From positions 1 to 64,000 of the forward strand of contig NZ_JAKKOQ010000015.1 of the NCBI RefSeq assembly GCF_021738965.1: a DNA stretch of 64,000 nt. The letters are read 5' to 3'. Position 1 is the stretch's first letter. Each line of letters begins with the position of its first letter. The DNA comes from Gordonia zhenghanii. GTDB lineage: Bacteria > Actinomycetota > Actinomycetes > Mycobacteriales > Mycobacteriaceae. The translations under genes and the position numbers were made by a program. Of the stretch, positions 42,874-52,641 are shown in pieces. The notes beneath the pieces were generated by a model. The model had not been told where the DNA came from, did no database searches, and saw only the letters and a program-made list of their open reading frames with translations.

Positions 42874-45237
42874 ATGACCGACCTCGAGAATCCGACCACC
42901 ACGCCGACTCCGGCACCGGAGTTCACCGGTCTGATGCCCGACATCCCGCGGCAAGGCGGATTCGGCCCGACGACGTCGCGGCCATGGTCGTCCAAGCCGT
43001 ACCACCACCCGGCCGCGGCGTGGGGCGCGGCGAGGTCGGTCGCGAAGGTCCTCATCAAGGAGCGCGAACTCATCAAGGGCTCGGCGGCGATGCTGACCAT
43101 GAACCATCCGGTCCGTGGCTTCGACTGTCCCGGCTGCGCATGGCCGGACGATAAGGGAGTCGCCCTCGACATCTGCGAGAACGGCATCAAGCACGTGACG
43201 TGGGAGATGACGCCCAAACGCGTCGACCGCGAGTTCTTCGCGTCGCACTCGGTCACCGACCTCGCGACGTGGAACGACCACGACCTCGAGGACCAGGGCA
43301 GGCTCACCGAGCCGATGAGCTACGACGAGGCCACGGACCGGTACGTCCCCATCACCTGGGACGACGCGTTCGCGATGGTCGGCGACGAACTGCGGGCGCT
43401 CGACACACCGCACGCCGCGGCCTTCTACACCTCGGGCAGGCTCTCGAACGAGGCGACGTTCCTCTACCAGTTGTGGGCGCGCGAATTCGGGACCAACAAC
43501 GTGCCCGACTGCTCCAACATGTGCCACGAAGCGTCCGGCCGCGCACTCAACGCATCGATCGCCAGCGGGAAGGGCACCGTCTCGCTCGCGGACTGGGACG
43601 AGTGCACCGCGCTGTTCGTGCTGGGTGTGAACGCGGCGTCCAACGCGCCTCGGATGTTGACCTCGCTCGCACATGCAGTGAAACGCGGAGCGCAGGTCGT
43701 CCACATCAACCCGATGACCGAGGCCGCTGCCACGAGGACGATCGTTCCGCACGAGATCGGTCAGATGGCGACCTTCCAAGCCACGGACACCAGCACGATG
43801 AACGTGCAGGTCCGGCCCGGCGGCGACCTCGCTCTGATCCGCGGCATGGCCAAAGCGGTGTTCGAAGCCGAAGACGCCGATCCGCACGGCGGCGCGCTCG
43901 ACCACGACTTCCTCGAACGATTCACCGACGGATTCGACGACTACCGGGCAGTCGTCGACACGGTGAGCTGGGCGGAGCTCGCCAAGCAGGCCGGTGTCAG
44001 CGAGAAACAGATCCGCGAGATCGCGCAGATCTACCTCGACTCACCGCGCAGCATCATCTCGTGGTGCCTCGGCGTCACCCAGCACGAGCACGGCGTCGAC
44101 ACCGTCCGCGAGTTCACCAACCTTCTTCTGCTCCGCGGCAACATCGGGCGGGAGGGCGCGGGGCCGTCGCCGATCCGCGGACACAGCAACGTGCAGGGAA
44201 ACCGGACGTGCGGCATCGACCACAATCCGAGTGAGCGATTCTTGGCGGCACTCGACGCCGAATGCGGAATCGTGTCGCCGCGCAAGCCCGGACTCGACAC
44301 CGTCAAGACGATCCAAGGCATGAACGACGGCTCGGTGCGAGTGTTCGTCGCTCTCGGCGGCAACTTCGTCCTCGCCGCACCGGACACGAAGTACACCGCG
44401 CAGGGCCTGCGAAAGTGCGACCTGACGGTCCAGGTCAGCACCAAACTGAACCGGAGCCATCTCGTACACGGCCGTCGGGCCCTGATCCTGCCGTGCCTGG
44501 GGCGCAGTGAACGCGACGAGCAGGAGACCGGTCGGCAAGGCGTGTCCTGTGAGGACGCCATGAGCAACGTCCAGTTGTCGGTCGGCAAGAAGAAGCCTGC
44601 GTCCCGACACCTGCGCTCGGAACCGGCGATCCTGTCCGGCATGGCCCGAGCGACCCTGCCCGACAGCGCGACGCCGTGGGAGGGTTACGTCGCCGACTAC
44701 GACCGGATCCGCGACTCGATGTCGCGAGTCCTGCCGGGCTTCGACGGTTTCAACGATCTCGTCAAGCAGCCGATGGGATTTCGGATCCCGCAAGCCGCGC
44801 GCGAGCGGATCTTCCACACGCCGAGCGGTCGAGCCGAGTTCTCGCACGCGCCCGTGCCGAATGCGATCCCCGTCGACGCGGACGTCCTCGTCCTGCAGAC
44901 CATGCGGTCGCACGATCAGTGGAACACCACGATCTATTCGAGCGACGACCGGTACCGGGGCGTCAAGAATCTGCGGGAACTCGTGTTCATGAACGCCGAC
45001 GACATGCGCGATCGCGGGCTCAGCGAAGGTGCGTTCGTCGACATCGTCTCGACGTCGAGGGACGGCACGCAGCGGTCGTTGACCCACTACCGGGCCATCA
45101 CTTACGACCTTCCGGTCGGTGCGGCGGCGGGCTACATGCCGGAGATGAACGCGCTCGTCGGAGCCGCCGACTACAGCACGCAGAGCGACCAGCCGTTGAT
45201 GAAGAACATTCTGGTCCGCATCGTCGCGTCGACGTGA
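42874..45237 (+). CDS. Molybdopterin oxidoreductase, FdhF/YdeP family
   Basis: The 787-residue enzyme is a bis-MGD molybdenum oxidoreductase of the FdhF/YdeP type. N-terminal cysteines lie in RGFDCPGCAWPDD (Cys85, Cys88) and LDICENG, followed by YTSGRLSNEATFLYQLWARE and the cofactor-site region PDCSNMCHEASGRALNASI. NLLLLRGNIGREGAGPSPIR and GHSNVQGNRTCGIDHNP are family hallmarks, and the C-terminal MopB-binding domain ends in VRIVAST. There is no Tat signal, so it is cytoplasmic. Formate is the textbook substrate, but YdeP-branch enzymes have no proven reaction. It follows fdhD directly. Confidence 0.9.
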   Translation: MTDLENPTTTPTPAPEFTGLMPDIPRQGGFGPTTSRPWSSKPYHHPAAAWGAARSVAKVLIKERELIKGSAAMLTMNHPVRGFDCPGCAWPDDKGVALDICENGIKHVTWEMTPKRVDREFFASHSVTDLATWNDHDLEDQGRLTEPMSYDEATDRYVPITWDDAFAMVGDELRALDTPHAAAFYTSGRLSNEATFLYQLWAREFGTNNVPDCSNMCHEASGRALNASIASGKGTVSLADWDECTALFVLGVNAASNAPRMLTSLAHAVKRGAQVVHINPMTEAAATRTIVPHEIGQMATFQATDTSTMNVQVRPGGDLALIRGMAKAVFEAEDADPHGGALDHDFLERFTDGFDDYRAVVDTVSWAELAKQAGVSEKQIREIAQIYLDSPRSIISWCLGVTQHEHGVDTVREFTNLLLLRGNIGREGAGPSPIRGHSNVQGNRTCGIDHNPSERFLAALDAECGIVSPRKPGLDTVKTIQGMNDGSVRVFVALGGNFVLAAPDTKYTAQGLRKCDLTVQVSTKLNRSHLVHGRRALILPCLGRSERDEQETGRQGVSCEDAMSNVQLSVGKKKPASRHLRSEPAILSGMARATLPDSATPWEGYVADYDRIRDSMSRVLPGFDGFNDLVKQPMGFRIPQAARERIFHTPSGRAEFSHAPVPNAIPVDADVLVLQTMRSHDQWNTTIYSSDDRYRGVKNLRELVFMNADDMRDRGLSEGAFVDIVSTSRDGTQRSLTHYRAITYDLPVGAAAGYMPEMNALVGAADYSTQSDQPLMKNILVRIVAST

Positions 45238-45299
45238 CGCCACGTCGGCGTCACCTTCCGTTGGGCTGACAGCAGCCTGCGGCGGGAAACCTGGCGGGC

Positions 45300-46919
45300 A
45301 TGTCACCTCGCGTCCCGTCTGCCCTGTCCCGCCGTACTGCCTTGTCCCGCCGCACAGTTCTGCGCGCCGGAGCAGCAGGCGCCCTTCTGATCCCTGCAGG
45401 CACAGCGATCGCGGCATGCAGTTCGGGGGACACGACGCCGGGGGTGCGCCGTCGGCGGCCGACCCTCACACACGGCGTGGCCGCGGGCGAGGTCACGACG
45501 AGCGGTGCGCTGGTGTGGGCGCGTTCGGACGAGCCCGCTCGGATGCTCGTGGAGACTGCGGCCACCGAGTCGTTCGCGAATGCGAAGACGTTCCGCGGTC
45601 CGCTCCTGACCCCCGCTTCAGACGGCACCGGTCGCGTCCGGGTGGCTGGGCTCGAACCCGGTCAGACGGTCCACTACCGGGTGACCCTCGAAGGTGATGA
45701 CGGGGCACGGTCCGAGCCGCTGACCGGTGTCCTGGTGACCGCGCCGACGGCGCCGTCGGACATCACGTTCGCATGGTCCGGCGACGTCGTCGGTCAGGGC
45801 TGGGGGATCAACCCCGACCTCGGCGGTATGCCGATCTTCGGAGCTGTCGCCGATGCGCGGCCCGACTTCTTCCTCCACTCCGGCGACGCGATCTACGCAG
45901 ACGGGCCCGTCGAGGCCACCAAGAAGCAGAACGACGGCTCGATCTATCGCAGCCTCACCACCGACGCCAAGAGCAGGCCCGCGCAGACCCTGGACGAGTT
46001 CCGCGGTAACTACGCTTACAACCTGACCGACGAGCACTACCGCCGTTTCGCGTCGTCGGTTGCGCAGATTATCTCGTGGGACGACCACGAAGTGCTCAAC
46101 AACTGGTTCCCGGGGGAGGACCTCACCGGTCAGGACCGCGAGGGGTACACCGAGATGAACGTCGACGTCCTCGCGGGTCGAGCCAGACAGGCGTGGACCG
46201 AATGGCAGCCGTCTGAATTGGGCAGGCCAACTAAACCGGGTGAGCAGGGACGTCTGTATCGAAAGGTTCCGTACGGTCCGCTCCTGGACGTGTTCGTGCT
46301 CGACATGCGCACATACAAGGATCCCAACCCGAACGCGTGGAACGCCGAAGACTCAGACGGACTCCTCGGTGCGGAGCAGACCCAGTGGCTGATCGACGGT
46401 CTGAACCGTTCGACGGCGACATGGAAAGTGGTGGCCAACGATCTGCCGCTGAGCATCGTCGTCCCCGACAAGAACACCGACCGTCCGGGTGCGCGTCCTT
46501 CGATGGAAGCCGTCGGCCAGGGCGACCCGGCGGGGCCGCTCGGGCGTGAGATCGCCTTCTCGCGGATACTCTCGGAGACCAGGGAAGTGCCGGGCATCGT
46601 CTACCTGACGGCCGACGTCCACTACACTGCGGCGATCTCCTACGAGCCGGACCGGGCGGCGTACTCCGACTTCTCGCCGTTCTGGGAGTTCGTCTCCGGA
46701 CCGTTGCACGCGGGCGCGTTCCCGGAGAGTCCTCTCGACACGACGTTCGGCGCGAAGTACGAGTTCGTCCACGCGCCGACGACGGCCGACATCTCGCCGG
46801 CCGAAGGTTTCCAGCACTTCGGAAAGGTCAGCGTCTCCGGTTCCTCGAGGACACTGGCCGTCGACCTGTGCGATGCAACGGGAAAATCGTTGTACCGCAA
46901 GGAGTTGACGCCTGAGTGA
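45300..46919 (+). CDS. phoD: Alkaline phosphatase D (PhoD) family, Tat-exported
   Basis: The 539-residue phosphoesterase has a twin-arginine signal (SRRTVLRAGAAGALLIPAGT) with a possible lipobox AIAACSS (Cys40). The N-terminal Fe/Ca-dependent PhoD beta domain holds TLTHGVAAGEVTTSGALVWA. The metallophosphatase core shows ITFAWSGDVVGQGWG, FFLHSGDAIYADGP and IISWDDHEVLNNWFPGE. It hydrolyses phosphate mono- or diesters at the cell surface, probably for phosphate scavenging. No Pho box is evident in the short 62-bp upstream gap. The gene is convergent with the lipoprotein gene. Confidence 0.92.
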   Translation: MSPRVPSALSRRTALSRRTVLRAGAAGALLIPAGTAIAACSSGDTTPGVRRRRPTLTHGVAAGEVTTSGALVWARSDEPARMLVETAATESFANAKTFRGPLLTPASDGTGRVRVAGLEPGQTVHYRVTLEGDDGARSEPLTGVLVTAPTAPSDITFAWSGDVVGQGWGINPDLGGMPIFGAVADARPDFFLHSGDAIYADGPVEATKKQNDGSIYRSLTTDAKSRPAQTLDEFRGNYAYNLTDEHYRRFASSVAQIISWDDHEVLNNWFPGEDLTGQDREGYTEMNVDVLAGRARQAWTEWQPSELGRPTKPGEQGRLYRKVPYGPLLDVFVLDMRTYKDPNPNAWNAEDSDGLLGAEQTQWLIDGLNRSTATWKVVANDLPLSIVVPDKNTDRPGARPSMEAVGQGDPAGPLGREIAFSRILSETREVPGIVYLTADVHYTAAISYEPDRAAYSDFSPFWEFVSGPLHAGAFPESPLDTTFGAKYEFVHAPTTADISPAEGFQHFGKVSVSGSSRTLAVDLCDATGKSLYRKELTPE

Positions 46920-46946
46920 TGAAAATGCGTCATCGTCGGTGTGCGC

Positions 46947-47744
46947 TCACGCTCCGTCGGGCTTGGTGATCGTGACCTTCTCGTCCCATTTGGACGTGGT
47001 CAATGTGATGTCGCCGTCCTGCGTGTTGATCGAGAGTTCGACGAGGTTGTACGGAGCTTCCGCCGCGATGTACGCGGTCGCCGGATGTTCGCCCTTGAGT
47101 GCACCGGGGCCCTGCGTCGGGAAGATCGCTTCGAAGTCGGCGGAGTCGAGCGTGCCGGTGATCTTGACCGCTTCGACGCCGTTGCGCTCTTCGGTGCCTT
47201 CGACTTTCGGGCTCTTGAATTTGGTCAGCACATTCGCGAGACCCTTGTCCTCGGACAGGATCACTGACGGATCGTAGGAGCGCTCGCCCGCGGGCGACGT
47301 CTTCCACTCCGTCTTCCCGGACTCCTTGATGTACAAGGTGCCGCCGACGATGACGAACTCCGCTTCGGTGTATTCGTCGGTCAGTCGAAACTTACCGTCG
47401 CCCTTGGCCGCCGGGTCTGGATCGACCACGACATCGGCGTTCAGGTCTTCGACCGGCAGTCCCTTGAACTTCGGGTCGACCGCCAGTTCCATATGCACCG
47501 CGGAGGTGAGCCGCGTGGTCTTCGACGCTTGATCGAGCAGCGCCGCGGCATCGGTGATGTCCACCTTCGGGGCATCACCCGAGCGTGGCCCCTCGGAGGT
47601 CGGTGGCGCGGAGCCCGTCGGCTCATCGCTCTTGGTCTCCGACGAGCAACCTGTCAGTACCACGGCGCCGATGGCCATGACCGCGACTGCCGGAGCAGCC
47701 CAACGCTTTATCTTGGCCGAGGCCGGGTATGTGTCTGAGTTCAC
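46947..47744 (-). CDS. LppX/LprAFG-family lipoprotein
   Basis: The 265-residue lipoprotein has a signal AVMAIGAVVLTGCSSE (lipid Cys33) and the half-barrel fold of the LppX_LprAFG family: ITDAAALLDQASKTTRLTSA, LPVEDLNADVVVDPDPAAKG, AEFVIVGGTLYIKESGKTEW and GTLDSADFEAIFPT. In mycobacteria these carry triacylated lipids or phthiocerol lipids across the periplasm (LprG with the exporter Rv1410c). The substrate here is unknown. The GTG at 47744 was chosen because a clear promoter ends 8 bp upstream; the frame to 47858 would run through it. It is divergent from the desaturase/PKS locus, so a link to that lipid is possible. Confidence 0.88.
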   Translation of the reverse strand: MNSDTYPASAKIKRWAAPAVAVMAIGAVVLTGCSSETKSDEPTGSAPPTSEGPRSGDAPKVDITDAAALLDQASKTTRLTSAVHMELAVDPKFKGLPVEDLNADVVVDPDPAAKGDGKFRLTDEYTEAEFVIVGGTLYIKESGKTEWKTSPAGERSYDPSVILSEDKGLANVLTKFKSPKVEGTEERNGVEAVKITGTLDSADFEAIFPTQGPGALKGEHPATAYIAAEAPYNLVELSINTQDGDITLTTSKWDEKVTITKPDGA

Positions 47745-47752
47745 AAAACGGT

Positions 47753-47781
47753 ACAATACCCCATACTCGACGTGGTCAGAA
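47753..47781 (-). promoter_or_regulatory. Promoter of the LprG-like lipoprotein gene
   Basis: On the minus strand TTCTGA (47781-47776) and TATTGT (47758-47753) are spaced by exactly 17 bp, and the GTG start follows after 8 bp. The geometry fits a SigA-type promoter making a leaderless transcript. It lies in the divergent region with the desaturase gene. Confidence 0.6.
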
Positions 47782-47897
47782 TAGATTCGACGGGCATCTC
47801 TACTGATTGAATGAATGCAGGTGACGGGGCCGTGCGCGGGTGCGAGAGTCGATCGCATCAGGCCGCTCGACGAGCGCAGCCATAAAAGGAGAAGGCG

Positions 47898-49391
47898 ATG
47901 TCATCGGACAGTGTTCAGACGGGTGAGACGAACGAACTCCCCGATGATTCTCCTGGACCGGATCTCGGTCGGAAAGCTGCCTCCGACGGCGGTCCTCAGC
48001 TCTCCGACGTGTGGGTGTATAACGGCAGGGCGTACGACCTGTCGGACTGGATCTCACGGCATCCGGGCGGTGAATTCTTCATCGGCCGGACAAAGAATCG
48101 CGATATCACCTCGATTATCGGCTCATACCATAAAGACCCCGAGAAAATCGGTCGTCTAATCGAACGGTTTTCGCTCGATAGGGATGCCGTCATCGAAGAC
48201 GTTCACCCGAAAGCGAACGCGCCGGCCTTTCTTTTCAACGACGGATTCGACAGTTGGCGGGACACCCCGCACTACGACTTCGGCAAGCGCACCGATCTGC
48301 TGCACGCGGTGAAGAAGCGGCTTGCCGAACCGGCCCTTGTCGCCCGCATCAGACGGATGGACCGGATCTTCGACATCGTCGCGATCATGCTCTTCATCGC
48401 GTACTTCGCGGTGATGGGTCTACGGCTCTACGACACGTCGTGGATGCCGCTCGCCGCGTTCGTCGTCGCCATGGTCGTGCTGCGCAGCGCAATGGCGGGC
48501 ATCGGCCACTACGCGATCCATCGCGCGCAGAAGGGCGCGAACAAACTCATCGTCAACGCGTTCGACATGAACTACGTCGCGCTGTCGTTCGTGACCGCCG
48601 ACGGGCACGCTCTTCTGCATCACCCGCACACCCAGAGCCAGGTGGACATCAAGCGGAACGTCTTCACGTTCATGATGGATCTCCCACGGCTGTACCGAGT
48701 CCCGATCCATACGCTGCACAAGTTCGGGCACACGGTCACCGGTATGCCGATTCGTCTTCTCGAGATCTGCAAACTGACGCGGCAGGTCGGCATCGCCGAC
48801 ATGTACGGCTCGTGGCGCGGGGGACTTCCGCACTTCGTCGGCGCGTTTGGCATGCGGATCCTTCTGCTCGGCGAGTTGGTCGTCTTCGTCGTCGCGGGCG
48901 ATGCCCTCGCCTGGGGCCTGCAGTTCGTGGCGACCCTGTGGATCTCCACCTTCCTCGTCGTGGCCAGTCATGACTTCGACGCAGATGCCGACGAGACCGA
49001 GAGCGACGCCGACGACTGGGCGGTCAACCAAGTGGAGCAGGCCTACGACCTGAAAGTCGTCGGAAACAGATACGTCGACTGCTTCCTCTCCGCGGGACTC
49101 AGTTCCCACCGGGTGCACCACGTTCTCCCGTATCAACGAAGCGGGTTCTCGAACATCGTCACCGAGGACGTTCTCCGTGAAGAGGCGGCGCGGTACGGCG
49201 TCGAATGGCTTCCCGCAAAGAGCTTCTTCACCGATCGACTTCCAATGCAGATCAAGACCTATCTGGGTGCACGTTCACGAACGGCAGAAGAGAACGACTG
49301 GGGATTCTTCCGTGAACACTTCTCGCCGACAGCACTCAAGACATGTGCCGACTACTCGCTGAAGGGATTCACCGGGATAGGCACCGTGTGA
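47898..49391 (+). CDS. Cytochrome b5-fused fatty acid desaturase
   Basis: The 497-residue protein combines an N-terminal cytochrome b5-like heme domain (VWVYNGRAYDLSDWISRHPG, with HPGG at residues 55-58) and a membrane desaturase. The three histidine boxes are HYAIH (204-208), HALLHH (237-242) and HRVHH (404-408), with membrane helices between. This is the layout of front-end acyl-lipid desaturases, which use b5 as electron donor. A second b5 histidine is less clear (GSYHKD, near residue 76). It probably introduces a double bond in a fatty acyl chain. A 94-bp gap separates it from the type III polyketide synthase, and the four genes to 55101 may form one transcript. Confidence 0.85.
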   Translation: MSSDSVQTGETNELPDDSPGPDLGRKAASDGGPQLSDVWVYNGRAYDLSDWISRHPGGEFFIGRTKNRDITSIIGSYHKDPEKIGRLIERFSLDRDAVIEDVHPKANAPAFLFNDGFDSWRDTPHYDFGKRTDLLHAVKKRLAEPALVARIRRMDRIFDIVAIMLFIAYFAVMGLRLYDTSWMPLAAFVVAMVVLRSAMAGIGHYAIHRAQKGANKLIVNAFDMNYVALSFVTADGHALLHHPHTQSQVDIKRNVFTFMMDLPRLYRVPIHTLHKFGHTVTGMPIRLLEICKLTRQVGIADMYGSWRGGLPHFVGAFGMRILLLGELVVFVVAGDALAWGLQFVATLWISTFLVVASHDFDADADETESDADDWAVNQVEQAYDLKVVGNRYVDCFLSAGLSSHRVHHVLPYQRSGFSNIVTEDVLREEAARYGVEWLPAKSFFTDRLPMQIKTYLGARSRTAEENDWGFFREHFSPTALKTCADYSLKGFTGIGTV

Positions 49392-49485
49392 CTCGATCAT
49401 TCGATTGATCGAAGAAGGGTTCTCACGAGAGCGACGAATCGGACATGATTGTGAATCAGATGTTGGCCCGCCAGAAAGGACCGTC

Positions 49486-50676
49486 ATGCCCCTCTCCTTG
49501 CAAACGCAGCAGCGGGATAACGCTGCACCTGCCGGAGGCTTCATGGCCGACGAGCGACCGTCGCCGCCGACCACCGTCGCCGTGATCACCTCACTCGCGA
49601 CCGGTAACCCGGGCACCGTGTTCGATCAGCGGGATGCCGCGCTCCGCGCCGCGTCACTCGTCGATGATCCGGTCGCACGCGAACGAATCCTCCGCGTCTA
49701 CGAGAGGACGCGGATCGACAAGCGCTACTTGGCGATCGACCCGACGACACCGGAGTTCCTCGCGTTCAGCAGTCGGTCGGGAACGATTCGCGAACGCATG
49801 AACCTGTACTTCGAGCACGCGGTCCCGCTCGCAGTAGACGTCGCCGCGCGCGCGATCGCCGGACTCGCCGATCCGACGTCCGACATCCGTCTCGTCGTCT
49901 TCGTCACCAGCACCGGGTTCATCGCGCCCGGCGTGGACGTCGCCGTCATCAAAAGGCTGGGGCTCGCGCCGTCGGTGAACCGCGTCGTCGTCAACTTCAT
50001 GGGATGTGCGGCGGCCGTCAACGGGCTGCGCAGCGCGACCGACTACGTGCGCGCGCATCCCGATCGCAGCGCGCTCGTCGTCTGCCTCGAACTGAGTTCG
50101 GTCAACGCAGTGTTCGGCGACGACGTCGTCGAGGTCGTCACGCACAGCCTCTTCGGCGACGGCTGCGGCGCGATGGTCGTCGGCGCCTGCGAAGTGGGGC
50201 ACGAACTGCCCGCAGGTCAGGTGGTGGTTCGTGACACGTTCAGCCAGCTGTTGCCCGACACTGAGGACGGGATCGTGCTCGGCGTGAACGACGACGGCAT
50301 CACCTGCGAACTCGCGCAAGAACTGCCCGACTACATCTATCGGGGCGTCGGATCGGCGATCGACGAGGCGTTGTCCAGATCGGAGCTCTATCGGGACGAC
50401 ATCGCGCAGTGGGCGATCCATCCCGGCGGACCGGCGATCCTCGAACAGTCGGCGCGATCGCTCGGCATCGGTGAAGAACGCTCCCGCGCGAGCTGGGACG
50501 TGCTCGCCGAGTACGGAAACATGTTGAGCGTCGCGCTCGTCTTCGTGCTCGAGAAACTCATCGCCGAGACCGCCCCCGATGACGGAGCCGACGCGTCGCA
50601 GCCGTCCACCGGCGTCGCCTTCTCGTTCGCGCCCGGTGTGACGCTCGAAGGCATCCTCTTCGACGTGGTGCGGTAG
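49486..50676 (+). CDS. Type III polyketide synthase (chalcone/stilbene synthase-like)
   Basis: The 396-residue condensing enzyme has the full catalytic triad of type III PKS: Cys174 in VNFMGCAAAVNG, His312 in WAIHPGGPAILEQ and Asn345 in EYGNMLSVALVF. GDGCGAMVVGA and FVTSTGFIAPGVD are further family motifs. It extends an acyl-CoA starter with malonyl-CoA units to make pyrones, resorcinols or similar. In actinobacteria such enzymes often use long-chain acyl starters. The ATG at 49486 with AAAGGA 5 bp upstream is preferred to an earlier frame start at 49405. It is followed after 14 bp by an ABC exporter. Confidence 0.9.
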   Translation: MPLSLQTQQRDNAAPAGGFMADERPSPPTTVAVITSLATGNPGTVFDQRDAALRAASLVDDPVARERILRVYERTRIDKRYLAIDPTTPEFLAFSSRSGTIRERMNLYFEHAVPLAVDVAARAIAGLADPTSDIRLVVFVTSTGFIAPGVDVAVIKRLGLAPSVNRVVVNFMGCAAAVNGLRSATDYVRAHPDRSALVVCLELSSVNAVFGDDVVEVVTHSLFGDGCGAMVVGACEVGHELPAGQVVVRDTFSQLLPDTEDGIVLGVNDDGITCELAQELPDYIYRGVGSAIDEALSRSELYRDDIAQWAIHPGGPAILEQSARSLGIGEERSRASWDVLAEYGNMLSVALVFVLEKLIAETAPDDGADASQPSTGVAFSFAPGVTLEGILFDVVR

Positions 50677-50690
50677 GGGAGTCCGACGTC

Positions 50691-52613
50691 ATGAAACTGC
50701 TCCGGTTCCTGTTCTCGGTCTCCTGGACCGGCATCGTCGCCGCCGTGGTGATGGGGCTGATCGGGGGCGGTGCGAACGCCTACCTCGTCACTCAGATCAA
50801 TGCCGCGGTCGCGCCTCCGGGAGCCGGGGCCGACCCGTCCTGGCACCGGTTCGCGGTGACCGTCGCCGTCGTCCTCGTCACCGGGCTGGTCTCGCAGGTG
50901 CTGTTGATCCGACTCGCTCAGGACGCCGTCTACCGACTACGCGCCGAGTTGAGTGCGGGGGTCGTCTCCGCGCCGCTGGAGCACCTTGAGCGACTCGGTA
51001 CCCACCGGCTGCTCGCCACCCTCACCGAGGACGTCCGCTCCCTGTCTATGGCGGTGTCCGCGATTCCGAGCATGTGCGTCGACGTCGCGACCATCGTCGG
51101 CTGCCTGACGTACCTCGCAGTGCTGTCGTCCCCGTTGTTCGCGATCCAGGTCGGAGCGACGCTCATCGCGATCGGCGTCGTCGAATCGTTCTTGAAGCAC
51201 GTCCGCGGGATCTTCCGGTCCGCACGCGAGAACGAGGACGACCTGCTCAACTCGTTCCACGCCGTGAGTGTCGGAATCAAGGAGCTGAAGGGACATCGAG
51301 CCCGCAGGCGTGACTTCATGGACCGCCGACTGCTCGGCACCGCACGGGACCTGCGAAACAAGAACATCGAGGCGGGCGTCAAGTTCACGGCAGGGCAGAA
51401 CATCGGCCAGGTGCTGCAGCTCGGCACGATGGCCGTGATCCTGTTCGGCGTCGCGTTCTGGCTCGACCTTCCCCAGGAGACGATGGTCGGATATGTGATC
51501 GTCACGACGTTCCTGGCGATGCCGATGCAGAACTTCATGAGCCGGATCCCCGATCTGCTGCGGGGCGATGTCGCCCTCACCAAGATCACCTCGCTGGAAC
51601 TGTCGATGGAAGCGCTGCACGACGAGGAGTCGCTCCCGTACGTCGAGCGCCCACTCGCGTCACCGGCTCGGCTGGAACTGTCCGGCATCGAGTATCGATA
51701 CCTCACCGAACAGGGGCCGACGAGTCCACCGCCCGGACATCACGGGGCGCCCGACGGTCCCAGCGGAAGACCGGAGCACCCGGGCGCGGCCGCCGATATG
51801 CGACCGGACGTCGACTGGGCGGCAGGCGGCCGGACCGAGCCGACACCCGACGGGCGACTTCCGCAACGGCCAGGACGCCGCGGCGGACCCGCGGGACCAC
51901 CGCCGGGACGTCAAGGCCCGCCGCCGCCAGACGGTCGCGGACCGGGAGCCCCGCCGCCGAACGCTTCCGGTGGCCCGCCGCCGCCGCCGACGGGCTTTCA
52001 CCTCGGCCCCGTCGATGCGGTCTTCGCTCCTGGTGAGATCACGTTCATCGTCGGTGGCAACGGAAGCGGCAAGTCAACCCTCGCGAAGCTGATCACCGGA
52101 CTCTACGTCGCTCAACGGGGCACGATCACCTTGGACGGCGAGCGTATCGACCACGACAACATCGAATGGTTCCGCCAGAACACGTCGGCGATCTTCACCG
52201 ACTTCCATCTGTTCGACGAGTACCTCGGATTCGACCGACCCGACCTCGACGACGAGGTCGGACGCTATCTGGAGATGCTCGACATCGCCGACAAAGTGAC
52301 GGTCAGCGGCGGCACGTTGTCGACGGTTGCACTGTCCCAGGGGCAGCGCAAACGGCTCGCACTGGTCACCGCGATGCTCGAGGATCGCCCGATCTACCTG
52401 TTCGACGAATGGGCCGCGGACCAAGAGCCCCGATTCCGTGACAGGTTCTATCGCGAGATCCTCGCCGACCTCGCCGCGCGCGGAAAGACGGTCATCGTCA
52501 TCACGCACGACGACCGATACTTCGACGTCGCCGACACCCTGATCCGACTCGAGGTCGGAACGCAGGAACGCCCAGCCGCGGTTGCCGCAGCCGACGCCGA
52601 AAGCCCCAGATGA
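50691..52613 (+). CDS. Cyclic-peptide-type ABC exporter (PvdE/SyrD-like) with Pro-rich insert
   Basis: The 640-residue protein has six membrane helices (to about residue 300) and an ATPase. The Walker A is IVGGNGSGKSTLAKLITGL (around residue 455), the signature ALSQGQRKRLALVTAML, and the Walker B IYLFDEWAADQEP is the form typical of cyclic peptide exporters. Between the first strand of the ATPase (YRYLTEQ, near residue 340) and the next one (GFHLGPVDAVF, near 433) lies a Pro/Gly/Arg-rich stretch of about 90 residues, including GRPEHPGAAADMRPDVD and PPPPPTG. It probably exports the product of the neighbouring polyketide synthase. Confidence 0.85.
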   Translation: MKLLRFLFSVSWTGIVAAVVMGLIGGGANAYLVTQINAAVAPPGAGADPSWHRFAVTVAVVLVTGLVSQVLLIRLAQDAVYRLRAELSAGVVSAPLEHLERLGTHRLLATLTEDVRSLSMAVSAIPSMCVDVATIVGCLTYLAVLSSPLFAIQVGATLIAIGVVESFLKHVRGIFRSARENEDDLLNSFHAVSVGIKELKGHRARRRDFMDRRLLGTARDLRNKNIEAGVKFTAGQNIGQVLQLGTMAVILFGVAFWLDLPQETMVGYVIVTTFLAMPMQNFMSRIPDLLRGDVALTKITSLELSMEALHDEESLPYVERPLASPARLELSGIEYRYLTEQGPTSPPPGHHGAPDGPSGRPEHPGAAADMRPDVDWAAGGRTEPTPDGRLPQRPGRRGGPAGPPPGRQGPPPPDGRGPGAPPPNASGGPPPPPTGFHLGPVDAVFAPGEITFIVGGNGSGKSTLAKLITGLYVAQRGTITLDGERIDHDNIEWFRQNTSAIFTDFHLFDEYLGFDRPDLDDEVGRYLEMLDIADKVTVSGGTLSTVALSQGQRKRLALVTAMLEDRPIYLFDEWAADQEPRFRDRFYREILADLAARGKTVIVITHDDRYFDVADTLIRLEVGTQERPAAVAAADAESPR

Positions 52614-52641
52614 GCCGAAGTTTTCAGACGAAGAGGTTCCG

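Noticed and set aside
44041-45417. 458-codon minus-strand frame
   Set aside because: Antisense to the FdhF/YdeP oxidoreductase gene; typical high-GC shadow.
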